A stretch of DNA of 35,183 bases from Halanaerobiaceae bacterium (GCA_007134885.1 SLJX01000022.1:1-35183), one strand, 5' to 3'. Positions 16,374 to 27,166 are shown, counted from the first letter of the stretch. Numbers and translations: made by a program. Notes: generated from the sequence alone by a model not told the origin.

Positions 16374-16849
16374 AACATACTGTAGCAGTTCAGGTTGCCA
16401 ATGAATCGGGAGTGCTGGCCAGGATTGCCAGCCTTTTCAGCCGCCGGGGATTTAACATTGAGAGTCTTTCGGTGGGACAGACCGAAAAAGAGGATGTCTC
16501 CCGGATAACCCTGGTGGTCTGTGGCAGTCAGAAGGTTCTAGAGCAGCTGGAGAAGCAGCTCAACAAACTGATTGTAGTTTACAAGGTAAGCAATATCACC
16601 AATGATCCAGCTGTCAGCCGCAGCATGGCTTTTATCAAGGTTCGGGCCGATTATGCCACCCGTTCGGAAATAATTCAGATTGTTGATGTTTTTCGAGGTG
16701 AAATTGTGGATGTAGCCAACGACTCTGTTATGGTTGAGATTACCGGAGATGAAGGTAAGATAAATGCCATGGAGGAGCTGCTTGAGCCCTACGGCATTAT
16801 TGAGCTGGTCAGGACAGGAAAAATTGCCATGACCAGAGGAAAAAAATAA
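16370..16849 (+). CDS. ilvN: Acetolactate synthase, regulatory (small) subunit
   Basis: The protein has 159 residues, the normal length for IlvN/IlvH. The N-terminal ACT domain (about 3-75) contains NESGVLARIASLFSRRGFNIESL, the valine-binding side of the family. The C-terminal ACT-like domain (about 80-155) contains DEGKINAMEELLEPYGI. It binds the large subunit, raises its activity and gives valine feedback inhibition (family knowledge). Its ATG overlaps the ilvB stop (ATGA), and the ilvB 3' end contains a ggaggaggaa box. A 129-base gap to ilvC follows. Confidence 0.95.
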   Translation: MKHTVAVQVANESGVLARIASLFSRRGFNIESLSVGQTEKEDVSRITLVVCGSQKVLEQLEKQLNKLIVVYKVSNITNDPAVSRSMAFIKVRADYATRSEIIQIVDVFRGEIVDVANDSVMVEITGDEGKINAMEELLEPYGIIELVRTGKIAMTRGKK

Positions 16850-16862
16850 TTAAACTCGTAGA

Positions 16863-16911
16863 AACAGCAGTGTATACTGGGTAATCAGAAAAGAATACTG
16901 CTTAAGCTGTT
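16863..16911 (+). other. Imperfect hairpin in the ilvN-ilvC gap
   Basis: The sequence aacagcagt (16863-16871) can pair with act (16897-16899) and gctgtt (16906-16911), giving an interrupted stem around an A-rich loop. No T-run follows, so it is not a standard terminator. It may be an RNA-processing or attenuation site between ilvBN and ilvC, or chance. Confidence 0.3.
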
Positions 16912-16978
16912 ATCAAATATACTGAAATTTACCGGGAAATAATAGAGAAAATTATTAATAGAGGAGCTGAATATCAAA

Positions 16979-17971
16979 ATGGTAGACATGTATTACGATG
17001 CTGATGCTGATCTGGCTAAACTTGAAGATAAGACCATTGCAGTTATAGGTTACGGAAGTCAGGGTCATGCTCAGGCTCAGAATTTGCGGGATTCCGGTCT
17101 GAAGGTGATTGTGGGCCAGCGCCAGGGCGGAGCCAGCTACGAAGAGGCGGTTGCCGATGGTTTTTCACCCCTGCCGGTGGCCGAGGCAGCCGAACAGGCC
17201 GAGATAGTCCAGGTGCTGCTGCCCGATGTTGTCCAAAAGTCGGTCTATCAGCAGGCCATTGAACCAAATCTGGAAGCCGGAAATGCTCTGGTTTTCTCCC
17301 ACGGCTTTAACATTCATTTTGATCAGATTGTCCCTCCTGAAGAGGTTGATGTCTTTATGGTGGCCCCCAAAAGCCCCGGACATCTGCTGCGCCGGGTTTA
17401 TACCCAGGGGGCAGGGGTGCCCTGCCTTTTAGCCCTTTATCAGGATGCTACCGGTCAGGCTAGAGAATTAGCTCTGGCCTATGCTAAAGGTATCGGCGGT
17501 ACCCGGGCCGGGGTGATTGAGACCACCTTTAAAGAGGAGACGGAGACCGATCTCTTTGGAGAACAGGCTGTTCTCTGCGGCGGGACAACCGAGCTGGTTC
17601 GGGCAGGTTTTGAAACCCTGGTTGAGGCCGGCTATCAGCCCGAGATTGCCTATTTTGAATGCCTCCATGAACTTAAACTGATTGTGGACCTGATGTATGA
17701 AGGTGGTATTGCCAATATGCGGGATTCCATTTCTGATACTGCTGAATATGGTGATCTGACTTCCGGTAAAAAGGTGATCAATGAGAAGTCCCGGGAGGCC
17801 ATGCAGAAGCTGCTGCAGGAAGTTCAGAACGGTGAATTTGCCAAGCGCTGGCTGCTGGAGAACCAGGCTGGCCGGCCCTCCTATAACAAACGCAAAGAGA
17901 GGGATACCAATCATCAAATAGAAAGGGTTGGCAGCAAACTGCGCGGCATGATGAAATGGATAAAAGAGTAA
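16979..17971 (+). CDS. ilvC: Ketol-acid reductoisomerase (class I)
   Basis: The 330-residue length is typical for class I KARI. It isomerises and reduces acetolactate and acetohydroxybutyrate. The Rossmann motif is [17 protein letters not shown] (24-40). The cofactor-specificity loop GQRQGGAS (46-53) has Arg and Ser, as in NADPH-using forms (inference). Magnesium ligands are Asp191 and Glu195 in TDLFGEQ, and Glu227 and Glu231 in ECLHE; Lys131 lies in APKSPGH. The ATG at 16979 is preceded by gaggag at a rather long spacing of about 12 bases; Met4 (ATG 16988) is an alternative. leuA starts 15 bases after its stop, so ilvC heads the tight leu block. Confidence 0.96.
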   Translation: MVDMYYDADADLAKLEDKTIAVIGYGSQGHAQAQNLRDSGLKVIVGQRQGGASYEEAVADGFSPLPVAEAAEQAEIVQVLLPDVVQKSVYQQAIEPNLEAGNALVFSHGFNIHFDQIVPPEEVDVFMVAPKSPGHLLRRVYTQGAGVPCLLALYQDATGQARELALAYAKGIGGTRAGVIETTFKEETETDLFGEQAVLCGGTTELVRAGFETLVEAGYQPEIAYFECLHELKLIVDLMYEGGIANMRDSISDTAEYGDLTSGKKVINEKSREAMQKLLQEVQNGEFAKRWLLENQAGRPSYNKRKERDTNHQIERVGSKLRGMMKWIKE

Positions 17972-17986
17972 AGGGGCTGGGAAAAA

Positions 17987-19504
17987 ATGACAGTAAAAAT
18001 ATTTGATACAACCCTGCGAGATGGAGAACAGTCGCCGGGAGTTAGTCTGAATGCTGAAGAAAAATTGCGGATTGCCCGGCAGCTGGCTAAGTTAAACGTT
18101 GATGTGATTGAGGCCGGTTTTCCCGTGGCTTCTCAGGGTGATTTTCAGGCGGTGCAGAAAATTGCCCGGGAGGTTGAGGGACCGATCATAGCAGCCCTGG
18201 CCCGGACCAACTTTGAGGATATTGACCGGGCCTGGGAGGCAATCAAGGATTCCAGCAATCCTCGAATTCATACCTTTATAGCCACCTCTCCCATTCATAT
18301 GGAATTCAAGTTAAAGAAGAGTCCTGCTGAGGTGCTGGAAAATGCAGTGAAGGCTGTTAAAAGGGCTAAGGGCTATACCGAGGATGTGGAGTTTTCGGCG
18401 GAAGATGCTTCTCGCAGCGAGCGGGATTTTCTCTGTAAAATCTTCCAGGCGGTAATCGAGGCCGGGGCCACTACCATCAATATTCCTGATACGGTGGGCT
18501 ATGCTACTCCCGGTGAGTTCGGTGAACTGGTCGGATATGTCTGTGAGAATGTTTCTAACATAGATCAGGCCGAGGTAAGTGTCCACTGCCATAATGATCT
18601 GGGTATGGGAGTGGCCAATTCCATTGCTGCAGTAGAAAATGGGGCCACTCAGGTTGAATGTGCTGTTAACGGGATTGGAGAGAGGGCCGGCAATGCTGCT
18701 CTGGAGGAAATAGCATTAGCTCTCAATACCCGTCATGATTACTATAATCAGAAAACTGCTCTCAATTTACAGGAAATTTACCGCACCAGCCGGCTGGTGA
18801 GTCAGCTTACCGGCATGGATATTCAGTTTAATAAGGCCGTGGTGGGCAAGAATGCCTTTGCCCATGAGGCCGGAATTCATCAGGATGGAGTTATTAAGGA
18901 GAGAACCACCTATGAAATAATGGACGCCAAAACAATCGGCCTCAAGGAAAACCGAATTGTGATGGGCAAGCATTCCGGACGGCATGCTTTCCGGGATCGG
19001 CTGGCTGAAATGGGTTATGATTTAGACCGGGAGGAATTGAATCATTGTTTTAAACGTTTTAAAGAGCTGGCCGACCGCAAGGGAGAACTAACCGGTCTGG
19101 ATCTGGAGGCCATTGTGGAGGATCAATTTGGCCAGAGCCCGGAACTTTTGCAGCTAAAGCTTTTGCAGGTGGTAACCGGCAACGGTATCTCTACTGCCAC
19201 CGTTCACATGCTGAAAGAGGGCGAGAAGATGCTGGAATCGGTCTGTTCCGAGGGCGGCCCCATTGATGCTGCCTATGAAGCAATAAATCGGGTAGCAGGT
19301 CTGGACTGCCGGCTGGATATCTTTAAGATCGACGCCATCACCGGCGGCAAGGATGCCCTGGGCAATGTGACCGTTAAGGTGGAGCATGAGGAAGAGCTCT
19401 TCCTGGGCCGGGGCGTCAGCACCGATATTATTAAAGCCAGTGCTGTGGCCTATAACAACGCTCTCAATAAAATTATGGCAGCTAAGAGCCGGAAGGGAAG
19501 ATAA
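17987..19504 (+). CDS. leuA: 2-isopropylmalate synthase
   Basis: The 505-residue protein has a catalytic HMGL-like TIM barrel (about 1-270) and a C-terminal LeuA dimer/regulatory domain (about 385-505) that binds leucine for feedback control. Catalytic segments are [16 protein letters not shown] at the N-terminus and the metal-binding [13 protein letters not shown] near residues 202-214, followed by [10 protein letters not shown]. It condenses 2-ketoisovalerate with acetyl-CoA, the first leucine step. The aagggg box lies in the 15-base gap from ilvC. Compared with cimA downstream it has the GEQSPG signature of LeuA, not GTQREG. leuC follows after 3 bases. Confidence 0.95.
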   Translation: MTVKIFDTTLRDGEQSPGVSLNAEEKLRIARQLAKLNVDVIEAGFPVASQGDFQAVQKIAREVEGPIIAALARTNFEDIDRAWEAIKDSSNPRIHTFIATSPIHMEFKLKKSPAEVLENAVKAVKRAKGYTEDVEFSAEDASRSERDFLCKIFQAVIEAGATTINIPDTVGYATPGEFGELVGYVCENVSNIDQAEVSVHCHNDLGMGVANSIAAVENGATQVECAVNGIGERAGNAALEEIALALNTRHDYYNQKTALNLQEIYRTSRLVSQLTGMDIQFNKAVVGKNAFAHEAGIHQDGVIKERTTYEIMDAKTIGLKENRIVMGKHSGRHAFRDRLAEMGYDLDREELNHCFKRFKELADRKGELTGLDLEAIVEDQFGQSPELLQLKLLQVVTGNGISTATVHMLKEGEKMLESVCSEGGPIDAAYEAINRVAGLDCRLDIFKIDAITGGKDALGNVTVKVEHEEELFLGRGVSTDIIKASAVAYNNALNKIMAAKSRKGR

Positions 19505-19507
19505 GAA

Positions 19508-20770
19508 ATGGCTATGACAATGGTGGAAAAAATACTGGCTGCTCATTCCGGCCGTAACAGTGTAAAGCCTGGAGAGATAGTAACGGCTGAAGTTGATTTG
19601 GTGCTTGGTAATGACATCACAGCCCCGGTAGCTATTCGAGAATTTGAGAAAATCGGGGTTGATAAGGTCTTTGATGCCGACAAGATTGCGCTGGTCCCGG
19701 ATCATTTTACCCCCAATAAAGACATAAATTCTGCAGAACAGAGCAGGGTGCTCAGGGATTTTGCCCGGGAACAGCAGCTGGAAAATTATTTCGAAATTGG
19801 AGAGATGGGCATCGAGCACTGTCTGCTGCCGGAACAGGGGCTGGTTCGGCCTGGTGAAATCATTATTGGAGCAGACTCCCATACCTGCACCTACGGAGCT
19901 CTGGGCGCCCTGGCTACCGGGGTGGGAAGCACTGATATGGCTGCAGCCATGGCCAGTGGTCAGGCCTGGTTTAAGGTTCCGGAAACCATGAAGTTTGTTT
20001 TTCAGGGAGAGCTGCCGGACTGGGTTGGCGGCAAAGACCTGATATTGCAGGTTATTGGAGATATAGGAGTTGACGGAGCACTCTATCGATCCATGGAGTT
20101 TACCGGAGAAACAATTGCCAGCCTGTCTCTGGCCGGTCGGATGACTATTGCAAATATGGCCATTGAAGCTGGAGGAAAGTGCGGCCTAATTGCCCCGGAC
20201 CAAAAAACCCGGGAATATCTTGAGGGAAGAACCACTGCTGAATATACCGAATATTTTAGTGATCCCGGGGCTGATTATTTTGAGGTTAGAGAATATGATG
20301 TCAGCCAGCTGGAACCTCAGGTAGCTTTCCCCCATCTGCCGGAGAACACCAGAGGGATCAGTGAAGTTGGCGAGATAGCAATAGACCAGGCAGTGATCGG
20401 CTCCTGCACCAACGGCCGGCTTGAGGACCTCAGGCTGGCTGCTGAGATTCTCGATGGCCGGAAGCGCCATTCCGAGGTACGGCTGCTGGTTTTTCCCGGC
20501 ACCCAGCAGATTTATCGTCAGGCTCTGGCAGAGGGAATCATTGATACCCTGATTGCAGCAGGAGCAGCAGTCAGCACCCCGACCTGCGGACCCTGCCTGG
20601 GCGGCCATATGGGAGTTCTGGCCGCTGGTGAGAGAGCCATTGCTACCACCAATCGAAATTTTGTAGGGCGGATGGGCCATCCTGAAAGCGAAGTCTATTT
20701 GGCCAATCCGGCTGTAGCGGCTGCTTCTGCCGTTGCCGGCAGGATTATCAGTCCCGGGGAGGTTGTTTAA
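19508..20770 (+). CDS. leuC: 3-isopropylmalate dehydratase, large subunit
   Basis: This aconitase-family protein of 420 residues is the shorter type found with a separate small subunit in many anaerobes and archaea. The [4Fe-4S] ligands are visible as Cys300 (GSCTNG), Cys360 and Cys363 (CGPCLGG). The substrate/cluster segment [21 protein letters not shown] is near residues 120-140. With leuD it isomerises 2-isopropylmalate to 3-isopropylmalate. It should also process citramalate to methylmalate in the CimA isoleucine route (family knowledge applied to context). Start ATG 19508 has a modest ggaaggga box; ATG 19514 is a close alternative. leuD starts 1 base after the stop. Confidence 0.95.
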   Translation: MAMTMVEKILAAHSGRNSVKPGEIVTAEVDLVLGNDITAPVAIREFEKIGVDKVFDADKIALVPDHFTPNKDINSAEQSRVLRDFAREQQLENYFEIGEMGIEHCLLPEQGLVRPGEIIIGADSHTCTYGALGALATGVGSTDMAAAMASGQAWFKVPETMKFVFQGELPDWVGGKDLILQVIGDIGVDGALYRSMEFTGETIASLSLAGRMTIANMAIEAGGKCGLIAPDQKTREYLEGRTTAEYTEYFSDPGADYFEVREYDVSQLEPQVAFPHLPENTRGISEVGEIAIDQAVIGSCTNGRLEDLRLAAEILDGRKRHSEVRLLVFPGTQQIYRQALAEGIIDTLIAAGAAVSTPTCGPCLGGHMGVLAAGERAIATTNRNFVGRMGHPESEVYLANPAVAAASAVAGRIISPGEVV

Positions 20771-20771
20771 C

Positions 20772-21281
20772 ATGAATATTAAAGGAAAAGCATGGAAATA
20801 CGGTAATGATATTGATACCGATGTGATAATACCTGCCCGCTATCTTAACACCTCGGATCCCGAGGAACTGACCCGCCACTGTCTGGAAGACCTGGACTCG
20901 AATTTTGTAGATAAGATGTCAAAGGGGGACCTGATTGTGGCCGGAGAAAATTTTGGCTGCGGCAGCTCCAGGGAGCATGCCCCTCTGGCGATAAAAGCTG
21001 CCGGGGTTTCCGCGGTAATCGCCAGTTCTTTTGCCCGGATTTTTTACCGCAATGCTCTAAATATTGGACTGCCAATTCTGGAATGTCCCGAAGCGGTGGA
21101 AAATATTTCTCAGGGTGATGAAGTTCAGGTAGAGATAGCTGCCGGCCTGATCACCAATCTCAGCAAAAACCAGGAATACCAGGCAGTTGCTTTCCCGGAT
21201 TTCATGCAAAAATTGATTCAGGCTGGAGGCCTGATTAATTATCTCAGGGAACAGGCAGGTGAAGGCAATGTCAGCCTATAA
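20772..21281 (+). CDS. leuD: 3-isopropylmalate dehydratase, small subunit
   Basis: The protein has 169 residues from ATG 20772, with a ggggagg box about 9 bases upstream inside the leuC end. An upstream in-frame ATG at 20733 would add 13 residues within leuC and has no box. Family segments are [16 protein letters not shown] (9-24), the swivelling-domain loop [19 protein letters not shown] and [18 protein letters not shown]. It completes the LeuCD aconitase-like enzyme. Its 3' end overlaps leuB by 14 bases, indicating translational coupling. Confidence 0.94.
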   Translation: MNIKGKAWKYGNDIDTDVIIPARYLNTSDPEELTRHCLEDLDSNFVDKMSKGDLIVAGENFGCGSSREHAPLAIKAAGVSAVIASSFARIFYRNALNIGLPILECPEAVENISQGDEVQVEIAAGLITNLSKNQEYQAVAFPDFMQKLIQAGGLINYLREQAGEGNVSL

Positions 21282-22317
21282 TATTGCTGTAATTCCAGGA
21301 GATGGAATAGGTCCTGAAGTTGTGGCCCAGGGCATTAAAGCCCTGAAGAAACTTTCTGAAATAACCGGACTGGAGTTTAAATTTAGTGAATTTCCTCTGG
21401 GGGCTGATCATTATCTTGAGACGGGAGAGCTGGTCAGTCCTGAAACTAAAAGTGACCTGGCCAATTTTGATGCTATCTATCTGGGAGCAGTGGGAGATCC
21501 CCGGGTTAAACCCGGGGTTCTGGAACATGGGATTCTGCTGGACCTGAGATTCTCTTTTGATCAATATATCAATCTCCGGCCCATTAAACTTCTGGATGAA
21601 AGATTTACTCCTCTCAAAGATACAGCTCCCGAAGATATTGATCTGCTGGTTGTCCGGGAAAATACCGAGGGCCTTTATTGCGGTTCCGGTGGTTTTCTCA
21701 AAAAGGGCACTCCTCAGGAAGTTGCCGTTCAGGAGATGATCAACACCTATCAGGGAGTAGAAAGGGTAATTCGCTATGCCTATCGCTATGCCGAACAGCG
21801 GAGAGGAAAATTAACTCTCTGCGATAAGAGCAATGTCCTGGAATATGCCCATGATCTCTGGCAGCGGGTTTTTACCAGCCTGGGAGAGGAATTTCCCGGG
21901 GTGGAGCAGGATCATATTCTGGTTGATGCCATGACCATGAAGTTGGTGAGAAATCCTGAAATTTTTGATGTGGTGGTTACCTGTAATATGTTTGGTGATA
22001 TAATTACCGATCTGGGTGCAGAAATTCAGGGAGGCATGGGGCTGGCTGTCTCGGGGAACATCAATCCTGAGGGAGTTTCGATGTTTGAACCGGTCCACGG
22101 TTCAGCTCCCGATATTGCCGGAGAGGGCAGGGCCAACCCTACCGCTGCTCTGCTGGCTGCCGCCATGATGGTTGAAGTTCTTGGTCATCCTGCTGCAGCT
22201 GACAAACTGGAGCTGGCAGTAAACCGTGCCCTGCAGCTGAATCAAACAACTGCCGATATGGGAGGCAGTCTTACCACCTCTCAGGTCGGAGATTACATCT
22301 GCAGTATATTAGAATAG
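21268..22317 (+). CDS. leuB: 3-isopropylmalate dehydrogenase
   Basis: This NAD-dependent beta-decarboxylating dehydrogenase has 349 residues from ATG 21268, with an aggtga box upstream; GTG 21259 is an alternative start. [12 protein letters not shown] opens the protein. The substrate arginines lie in [16 protein letters not shown] with normal spacing, and [15 protein letters not shown] follows. The metal aspartates fall in VDAMTMKLV and [14 protein letters not shown], and the NAD region is [12 protein letters not shown]. The [12 protein letters not shown] segment is less like the E. coli/Bacillus form and more like the isocitrate/isopropylmalate group seen in other lineages. It probably acts on both 3-isopropylmalate (leucine) and methylmalate from CimA (isoleucine). 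It overlaps leuD and precedes cimA by 17 bases. Confidence 0.93.
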   Translation: MSAYNIAVIPGDGIGPEVVAQGIKALKKLSEITGLEFKFSEFPLGADHYLETGELVSPETKSDLANFDAIYLGAVGDPRVKPGVLEHGILLDLRFSFDQYINLRPIKLLDERFTPLKDTAPEDIDLLVVRENTEGLYCGSGGFLKKGTPQEVAVQEMINTYQGVERVIRYAYRYAEQRRGKLTLCDKSNVLEYAHDLWQRVFTSLGEEFPGVEQDHILVDAMTMKLVRNPEIFDVVVTCNMFGDIITDLGAEIQGGMGLAVSGNINPEGVSMFEPVHGSAPDIAGEGRANPTAALLAAAMMVEVLGHPAAADKLELAVNRALQLNQTTADMGGSLTTSQVGDYICSILE

Positions 22318-22334
22318 GAGGAATCAAGCAGTCA

Positions 22335-23906
22335 ATGATAAAAATATATGACACAACCCTGCGGGATGGAACGCAGAGAGAAGGAGTCTCCTATTCCACC
22401 GAAGATAAACTTAACATAACCAGGAAACTGGCCGAAACCGGGATAGATTATGTTGAGGGGGGCTGGCCCGGTTCCAATCCCAAGGATATCGAATATTTTA
22501 AGCGGGTTCAGGATCTTAATCTTCCCGGTTTAACAGTGGCTGCCTTTGGCAGCACCCGCCATGCTGGAATTGATCCGGAGGAGGATAGGAACCTTCAGGC
22601 TATCCTGGAGTCGGGGGCAGAGGCTGCCGCCCTAGTGGGGAAATCCTGGATTCTTCATGTTGAGGAAGCCCTTAAGACCAGTCTGGAGGAAAACCTGGCC
22701 ATGATAGAAAGTTCGGTCAGCTATCTCAAGGAACAGGGTCTGGAGATCCATTTTGATGCCGAGCATTTCTTTGATGGTTATGAGGATTCCTCCGATTATG
22801 CTATCAAGGTTCTGAAGGCGGCTGAGAAGGGAGGAGCCGATTCCCTGGTTCTTTGTGACACCAATGGCGGTACCATGCCCTCCCGGCTGCGGGAGATCAT
22901 CAGGGAGGTAAAACTGCAGATTTCTTCCCCTCTGGGAATTCATGCTCATAATGACTGCGAACTGGCAGTAGCTAACTCCCTGGTAGCGGTGGAGGAGGGA
23001 GTGACCCAGGTACAGGGTACCATCAATGGTTTTGGAGAACGCTGCGGCAATGCCAATCTTTCTGCTATTATCCCCAATCTTCAGCTAAAATATGGTTATC
23101 AGCTGGTAAGTCCGGAGAAGCTAAAGAGAATTACTGCCACTTCCCGTTTTGTCAGCGAAGCGGCCAACCTGAACCCTCCCGCCCAGGCTGCTTATGTGGG
23201 AGAAAGTGCCTTTGCCCATAAAGGGGGAATTCATGTCAATGCCATTCTCAAAAATGCCCGAACCTATGAACACGAGGACCCCGAGCTTGTCGGCAATCAC
23301 CGCCGGGTGCTGGTTTCGGAACTTTCCGGAAAAAGCAATTTGGTCTATAAAGCTGAAGAGCTGGGAATTGAACTTGATGATGAAAGCCAGGATTTACAGG
23401 AAGTACTGGCAACCATAAAGGACCTGGAGCATCAGGGCTATTATTTCGAAGGTGCTGAGGCCTCGCTCAAACTCCTGCTGGAGAAAAGCAGGGGCGATTA
23501 TCAGAAGCTCTTCGGTCTGGAAGGAGTCAGAATTTTAACCGATAAAAAGGAGGATATTAATCCTCATTCTGAAGCTACCATCAAGGTGCTGGTTGAAGGA
23601 GAACAGGTTCATACGGCAGCTGAGGGGGTAGGGCCGGTAAATGCCCTGGATAAGGCCCTGCGAAAGGCTTTGATTAATTTTTATCCGGAAATAAAAGACA
23701 TATATCTTATTGATTATAAGGTCCGGGTGCTGAATGGTAAAGATGGAACTGCGGCCCGGGTCCGGGTTTTAATAGAAACCGGCAATGGTCAGGAAAGCTG
23801 GGGCACTGTGGGAGTTTCCAGCAATATTATAGAAGCCAGCTGGCAGGCCCTGGTAGACAGCATCCAGTACGGGATCAGGCTGGCTCAAAAAGAAAGTGGG
23901 GTGTAA
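22335..23906 (+). CDS. cimA: (R)-citramalate synthase
   Basis: The 523-residue LeuA-like protein carries [16 protein letters not shown], the signature of the citramalate synthase group, then GWPGSNPKD and the [20 protein letters not shown] metal motif. A C-terminal LeuA dimer domain (about 400-523) is expected to bind isoleucine. It condenses pyruvate with acetyl-CoA to citramalate. With LeuCD and LeuB this yields 2-ketobutyrate for isoleucine, bypassing threonine deaminase, and no ilvA is present in this block. The ATG lies 12 bases after a taggagg box that overlaps the leuB stop. ilvD follows after 2 bases. Confidence 0.94.
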   Translation: MIKIYDTTLRDGTQREGVSYSTEDKLNITRKLAETGIDYVEGGWPGSNPKDIEYFKRVQDLNLPGLTVAAFGSTRHAGIDPEEDRNLQAILESGAEAAALVGKSWILHVEEALKTSLEENLAMIESSVSYLKEQGLEIHFDAEHFFDGYEDSSDYAIKVLKAAEKGGADSLVLCDTNGGTMPSRLREIIREVKLQISSPLGIHAHNDCELAVANSLVAVEEGVTQVQGTINGFGERCGNANLSAIIPNLQLKYGYQLVSPEKLKRITATSRFVSEAANLNPPAQAAYVGESAFAHKGGIHVNAILKNARTYEHEDPELVGNHRRVLVSELSGKSNLVYKAEELGIELDDESQDLQEVLATIKDLEHQGYYFEGAEASLKLLLEKSRGDYQKLFGLEGVRILTDKKEDINPHSEATIKVLVEGEQVHTAAEGVGPVNALDKALRKALINFYPEIKDIYLIDYKVRVLNGKDGTAARVRVLIETGNGQESWGTVGVSSNIIEASWQALVDSIQYGIRLAQKESGV

Positions 23907-23908
23907 TC

Positions 23909-25579
23909 ATGAAAAAAAACAGTGAACAGGTGACGAAAAAAATTGACAGCGCTCCCCAGCGTTCGCTTTTTAAGGCGCTGGGATTAACTGAAGAGGAACT
24001 GGAAGCTCCCCTGATTGGAATCTGCAATTCCTTCAGTGAACTTATTCCCGGTCACAGCGATTTGGATAAGATAGCCCGGGCAGTTAAAGCCGGAGTTCGG
24101 ATGGCTGGAGCCACACCTCTGGAATTTGGCACAATAGGAGTCTGTGATGGGATCGCCATGGGCCATCAGGGGATGCATTTTTCTCTGGCCAGCCGGGAGT
24201 TGATCGCTGATTCGGTGGAAACAGTAGCCCGGGCTCACGCTCTGGATGCCCTGGTATTGATTCCCAATTGCGATAAGGTAGTTCCAGGAATGCTGATGGC
24301 TGCCCTGCGGTTAAATATTCCGGCCCTGGTTATCAGCGGGGGGCCCATGCTGGCCGGGAAGTACCGCGGTGAGAATATTGATTTAAAAACTGTTTTTGAG
24401 GGTGTAGCCGGGGTCAAAGCCGGACGGATTTCTGAAACAGAACTTGCTGAAATCGAGGAGGTCGCCTGTCCGGGCTGCGGAAGCTGTGCTGGTATGTTCA
24501 CCGCCAATTCCATGAACTGCCTGACTGAGGTGCTGGGACTGGGACTACCCGGCAACGGAACTATACCAGCGGTGGAGGCTGCCAGAATTCGTCTGGCCAA
24601 GCAGGCAGGCAGGCAGATTGTCAGCCTGTATCAGAAGGGAATTAAACCTGCTGATATTGTCAGCAGAGAAGCTTTTATCAATGCCCTGAAAGTTGATATG
24701 GCCCTGGGCTGCTCTACCAATACGGCCCTTCATCTTCCAGCCGTCGCCCGGGAAGCCGGCCTGGAACTGAAAATAGACCTGATAAATGAAATTAAAAAAG
24801 AAATTCCTCATCTCTGCAGCTTAAGCCCTTCGGGAAGTTACCATATTCAGGATCTGGATCGAGCCGGGGGTATTCCGGCAGTGATGAAGGTGCTGCAGCA
24901 GCATGATCTCCTTGATGATGAGCTCCTGACAGCAACCGGTCATAAAATTCAAGAAAATCTTGAGGGTGTGGAAGTCAGAGACAGTGAGGTCATTAGGAAT
25001 TTTGACAGGGCCTATCATCAAACCGGAGGTCTGGCTGTTCTTAAGGGAAATATCGCCCCTGAGGGTTCTGTTGTCAAACAGGCTGCAGTAGCCGAGGAGA
25101 TGCTGGTACATCAGGGACCTGCCCGGATCTTTGATTCAGAAGAAGAGGCTGTTAGTGCCATTCATTCCGGCCGAATTAAAAGCGGTGATGTTATGGTTAT
25201 CCGATATGAAGGTCCCAGAGGTGGACCGGGTATGAGGGAAATGCTCTCTCCCACCTCAGCTATTGCTGGAGCTGGACTGGATAGGGAGGTAGCCCTGATA
25301 ACCGATGGACGTTTTTCTGGAGCCAGCCGGGGAGCCTCAATCGGACATATATCGCCGGAAGCGATGGCTGGCGGTCCGCTGGCTGCCCTTCGAGAAAATG
25401 ATATTATCAAAATTGATATTCCGGGAGAAAGCCTATCTGCTGATCTTACAGAGGCTGAAATTGAAAGTAGGCTGGCAGACTGGGAAAAGCCGGAACCCAA
25501 AATCAAGGATGGTTATTTGAGGAGATATGCCAGTCTGGTGAGTTCTGCTGCCAGCGGGGCAGTGTTGGATTGTTATTAG
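23909..25579 (+). CDS. ilvD: Dihydroxy-acid dehydratase
   Basis: The 556 residues match IlvD length. This Fe-S lyase dehydrates dihydroxyisovalerate and dihydroxymethylvalerate to the 2-keto acids of valine and isoleucine. Cluster/active-site motifs are PNCDK (Cys121) and [18 protein letters not shown] (Cys187, 190, 193), with [10 protein letters not shown] and [10 protein letters not shown] near the C-terminus. The first conserved region reads [13 protein letters not shown], the form common in Clostridia and archaea rather than the TPCN form. The ATG follows a gtggggtg box in the cimA end. A 42-base gap leads to ilvE. Confidence 0.95.
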   Translation: MKKNSEQVTKKIDSAPQRSLFKALGLTEEELEAPLIGICNSFSELIPGHSDLDKIARAVKAGVRMAGATPLEFGTIGVCDGIAMGHQGMHFSLASRELIADSVETVARAHALDALVLIPNCDKVVPGMLMAALRLNIPALVISGGPMLAGKYRGENIDLKTVFEGVAGVKAGRISETELAEIEEVACPGCGSCAGMFTANSMNCLTEVLGLGLPGNGTIPAVEAARIRLAKQAGRQIVSLYQKGIKPADIVSREAFINALKVDMALGCSTNTALHLPAVAREAGLELKIDLINEIKKEIPHLCSLSPSGSYHIQDLDRAGGIPAVMKVLQQHDLLDDELLTATGHKIQENLEGVEVRDSEVIRNFDRAYHQTGGLAVLKGNIAPEGSVVKQAAVAEEMLVHQGPARIFDSEEEAVSAIHSGRIKSGDVMVIRYEGPRGGPGMREMLSPTSAIAGAGLDREVALITDGRFSGASRGASIGHISPEAMAGGPLAALRENDIIKIDIPGESLSADLTEAEIESRLADWEKPEPKIKDGYLRRYASLVSSAASGAVLDCY

Positions 25580-25621
25580 GGTTATGGTTTTTATCTTACT
25601 AAGTTAACAGGAGGTCTGAGA

Positions 25622-26689
25622 ATGGATAAAAAAATTACTGTTGAGATGTGTGAAGAAAGAAAGACTCCTCCTTCAGTTGAGGATTTAGGTTTCGGACGTA
25701 CCTTTACCGACCATATGTTTGTCATGGATTATGAGAGCGAAAGAGGCTGGTTCGATCCCAGAGTTGTGCCCTACAGTCCCCTTGAGATTGACCCGGCAGC
25801 GGCCTTCTGTCATTACGGTCAGACAACCTTTGAAGGTCTGAAAGCCTATCGGGCAGAAGATGGCCGGGTGCTGCTCTTCCGGCCTGACATGAATGCTGCC
25901 AGGTTTAATAACTCCAATGAGAGAATGTGTATTTCCCGGATGGATCCCGAGTTTTTTGTCAGAGCTGTTAAAAAGACTGTGGAAGTGGACAAAAACTGGG
26001 TTCCTTCCAGACCCGGGACATCTCTTTATATTCGGCCCTTTACCATAGCTACCGAGATTTACCTGGGGCTTAAACCCTCCTCCCGCTATAAATTTGTTAT
26101 TATTCTGTCTCCAGTGGCTGCCTACTATTCTCAAGGGATCAAGCCCACCAGAATTTATGTCGAGACCGACTATGTCAGAGCAATAAAAGGAGGAACGGGA
26201 ATGGCTAAAACCGGAGGAAATTATGCCGGAAGTTTAAAGGCTCAGTCCCGGGCAGCAGAGATGGGTTATGATGAAGTCCTCTGGCTGGATGGAGTTGACC
26301 GGGAATTTGTAGAAGAGGTTGGCGCCATGAATGTTTTCTTCAAAATTGACGGTAAAATTATAACACCCTCACTGGAAGGAAGCATTCTGCCAGGAATTAC
26401 CAGAGACTCGGTGATAAAAATTCTCAGAAACTGGGGGATTAAAGTTGAGGAGAGAAGAATAAAAATCCAGGAGGTCGCTGAGGCCTATCAGCAGGGCAGC
26501 CTGGAGGAAGCCTTTGGCACCGGAACCGCAGCGATTATTTCTCCCATCGGGGAGCTGAAATGGAATGAGATGGAGATGAAAATAAACGGGGGAGAGGCCG
26601 GGGAAGTCGCCAGCAAACTTTATGATTATCTTATCGGCCTTCAGACCGGCAGGCGGGAGGATCCCTACGGCTGGACCGTCGAGGTCTAA
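25622..26689 (+). CDS. ilvE: Branched-chain amino acid aminotransferase
   Basis: The 355-residue fold-type IV PLP enzyme is of the longer (eukaryote-like/IlvE2) type rather than the roughly 308-residue E. coli type. The PLP lysine is Lys196 in MAKTGGNYAGSLKAQ, and YGQTTFEGLKAYR (65-77) and EEVGAMNVFF (231-240) are family segments. It transfers the amino group of glutamate to the keto acids of valine, leucine and isoleucine, closing the pathway encoded upstream. An aggaggt box precedes the ATG. Possible alternative substrates include aromatic keto acids. No clear terminator is seen before the T-box promoter 30 bases downstream. Confidence 0.94.
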   Translation: MDKKITVEMCEERKTPPSVEDLGFGRTFTDHMFVMDYESERGWFDPRVVPYSPLEIDPAAAFCHYGQTTFEGLKAYRAEDGRVLLFRPDMNAARFNNSNERMCISRMDPEFFVRAVKKTVEVDKNWVPSRPGTSLYIRPFTIATEIYLGLKPSSRYKFVIILSPVAAYYSQGIKPTRIYVETDYVRAIKGGTGMAKTGGNYAGSLKAQSRAAEMGYDEVLWLDGVDREFVEEVGAMNVFFKIDGKIITPSLEGSILPGITRDSVIKILRNWGIKVEERRIKIQEVAEAYQQGSLEEAFGTGTAAIISPIGELKWNEMEMKINGGEAGEVASKLYDYLIGLQTGRREDPYGWTVEV

Positions 26690-26718
26690 ATTTTTTTCTA
26701 AGAATCCGGAAAAAACAT

Positions 26719-26747
26719 TTGACAAACCTCAGAAACCCTGCTATAAT
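26719..26747 (+). promoter_or_regulatory. Consensus promoter of the aroF-pheA-hisC operon
   Basis: A perfect TTGACA (26719-26724), a 17-base spacer and a perfect TATAAT (26742-26747) are followed by the T-box leader. Transcription should start near 26754. Confidence 0.9.
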
Positions 26748-26753
26748 TCACTT

Positions 26754-27037
26754 TAACAATTTAAAAGACACAACAACTGTGAAGGGGTTCAAGTAAGCCT
26801 CTGGAAATATTAAGGAGACCGGCGGCACTGCAAACCGGTTATTTCCCAGGGCCGAATTTCCCCCCTGAGTTGCCAGCTGAAATTAAGTAAGCCCGGCCGT
26901 CTTCCGTCGTTACCCGGTGAGAGAGTGTCAGCTCTCAAAAGAGATGATTCCTCTGTTACTTAGCAATTTATAAGGAATCAAGACAGGTGGTACCGCGATT
27001 ATAGTCGCCCTGGAAGGGGCGGCTTTTGTGTTTTTTA
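26754..27037 (+). ncRNA. T-box leader, probably phenylalanine-specific
   Basis: The T-box core AGGTGGTACCGCG is at 26985-26997 and a terminator follows at 27004-27037. At the stem I base, gggg (26784-26787) pairs with the C run at 26860-26865, and gcctctgg (26797-26804) pairs with ccagggc (26846-26852). The internal loop between them has cgaattt(c) on its 3' side (26853-26860), which contains the Phe codons TTT or TTC as the likely specifier. Apical AAGGAGA-like and stem III (gagag...ctctc) elements are present. Uncharged tRNA should favour the antiterminator and turn on aroF-pheA-hisC. The T of the TGGT antiacceptor fits a tRNA with A73. The codon register was assigned by hand; Phe agrees with the pheA context. 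Confidence 0.92.
27004..27037 (+). terminator. T-box terminator
   Basis: A 7-bp G/C-rich stem (gtcgccc 27004-27010 with gggcggc 27017-27023) is followed by tttt, gtg and a T6 run. About 120 bases of A/T-rich sequence without further features separate it from the aroF ribosome binding site. Confidence 0.88.
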
Positions 27038-27166
27038 GGGTGTTTTTGAGGCAGATCCATCAACTTGATATTTTTGGTATAATTCAATTCACCTTTCATT
27101 TATCAATTTAATTGCCAAATAAATAACAATTCAATTTTCAAACAAAATTTAAAGGAGGATGCTGAA

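Noticed and set aside
19154-19882. Minus-strand open frame across the leuA-leuC junction
   Set aside because: It spans two conserved genes on the other strand and has no motif or Shine-Dalgarno.
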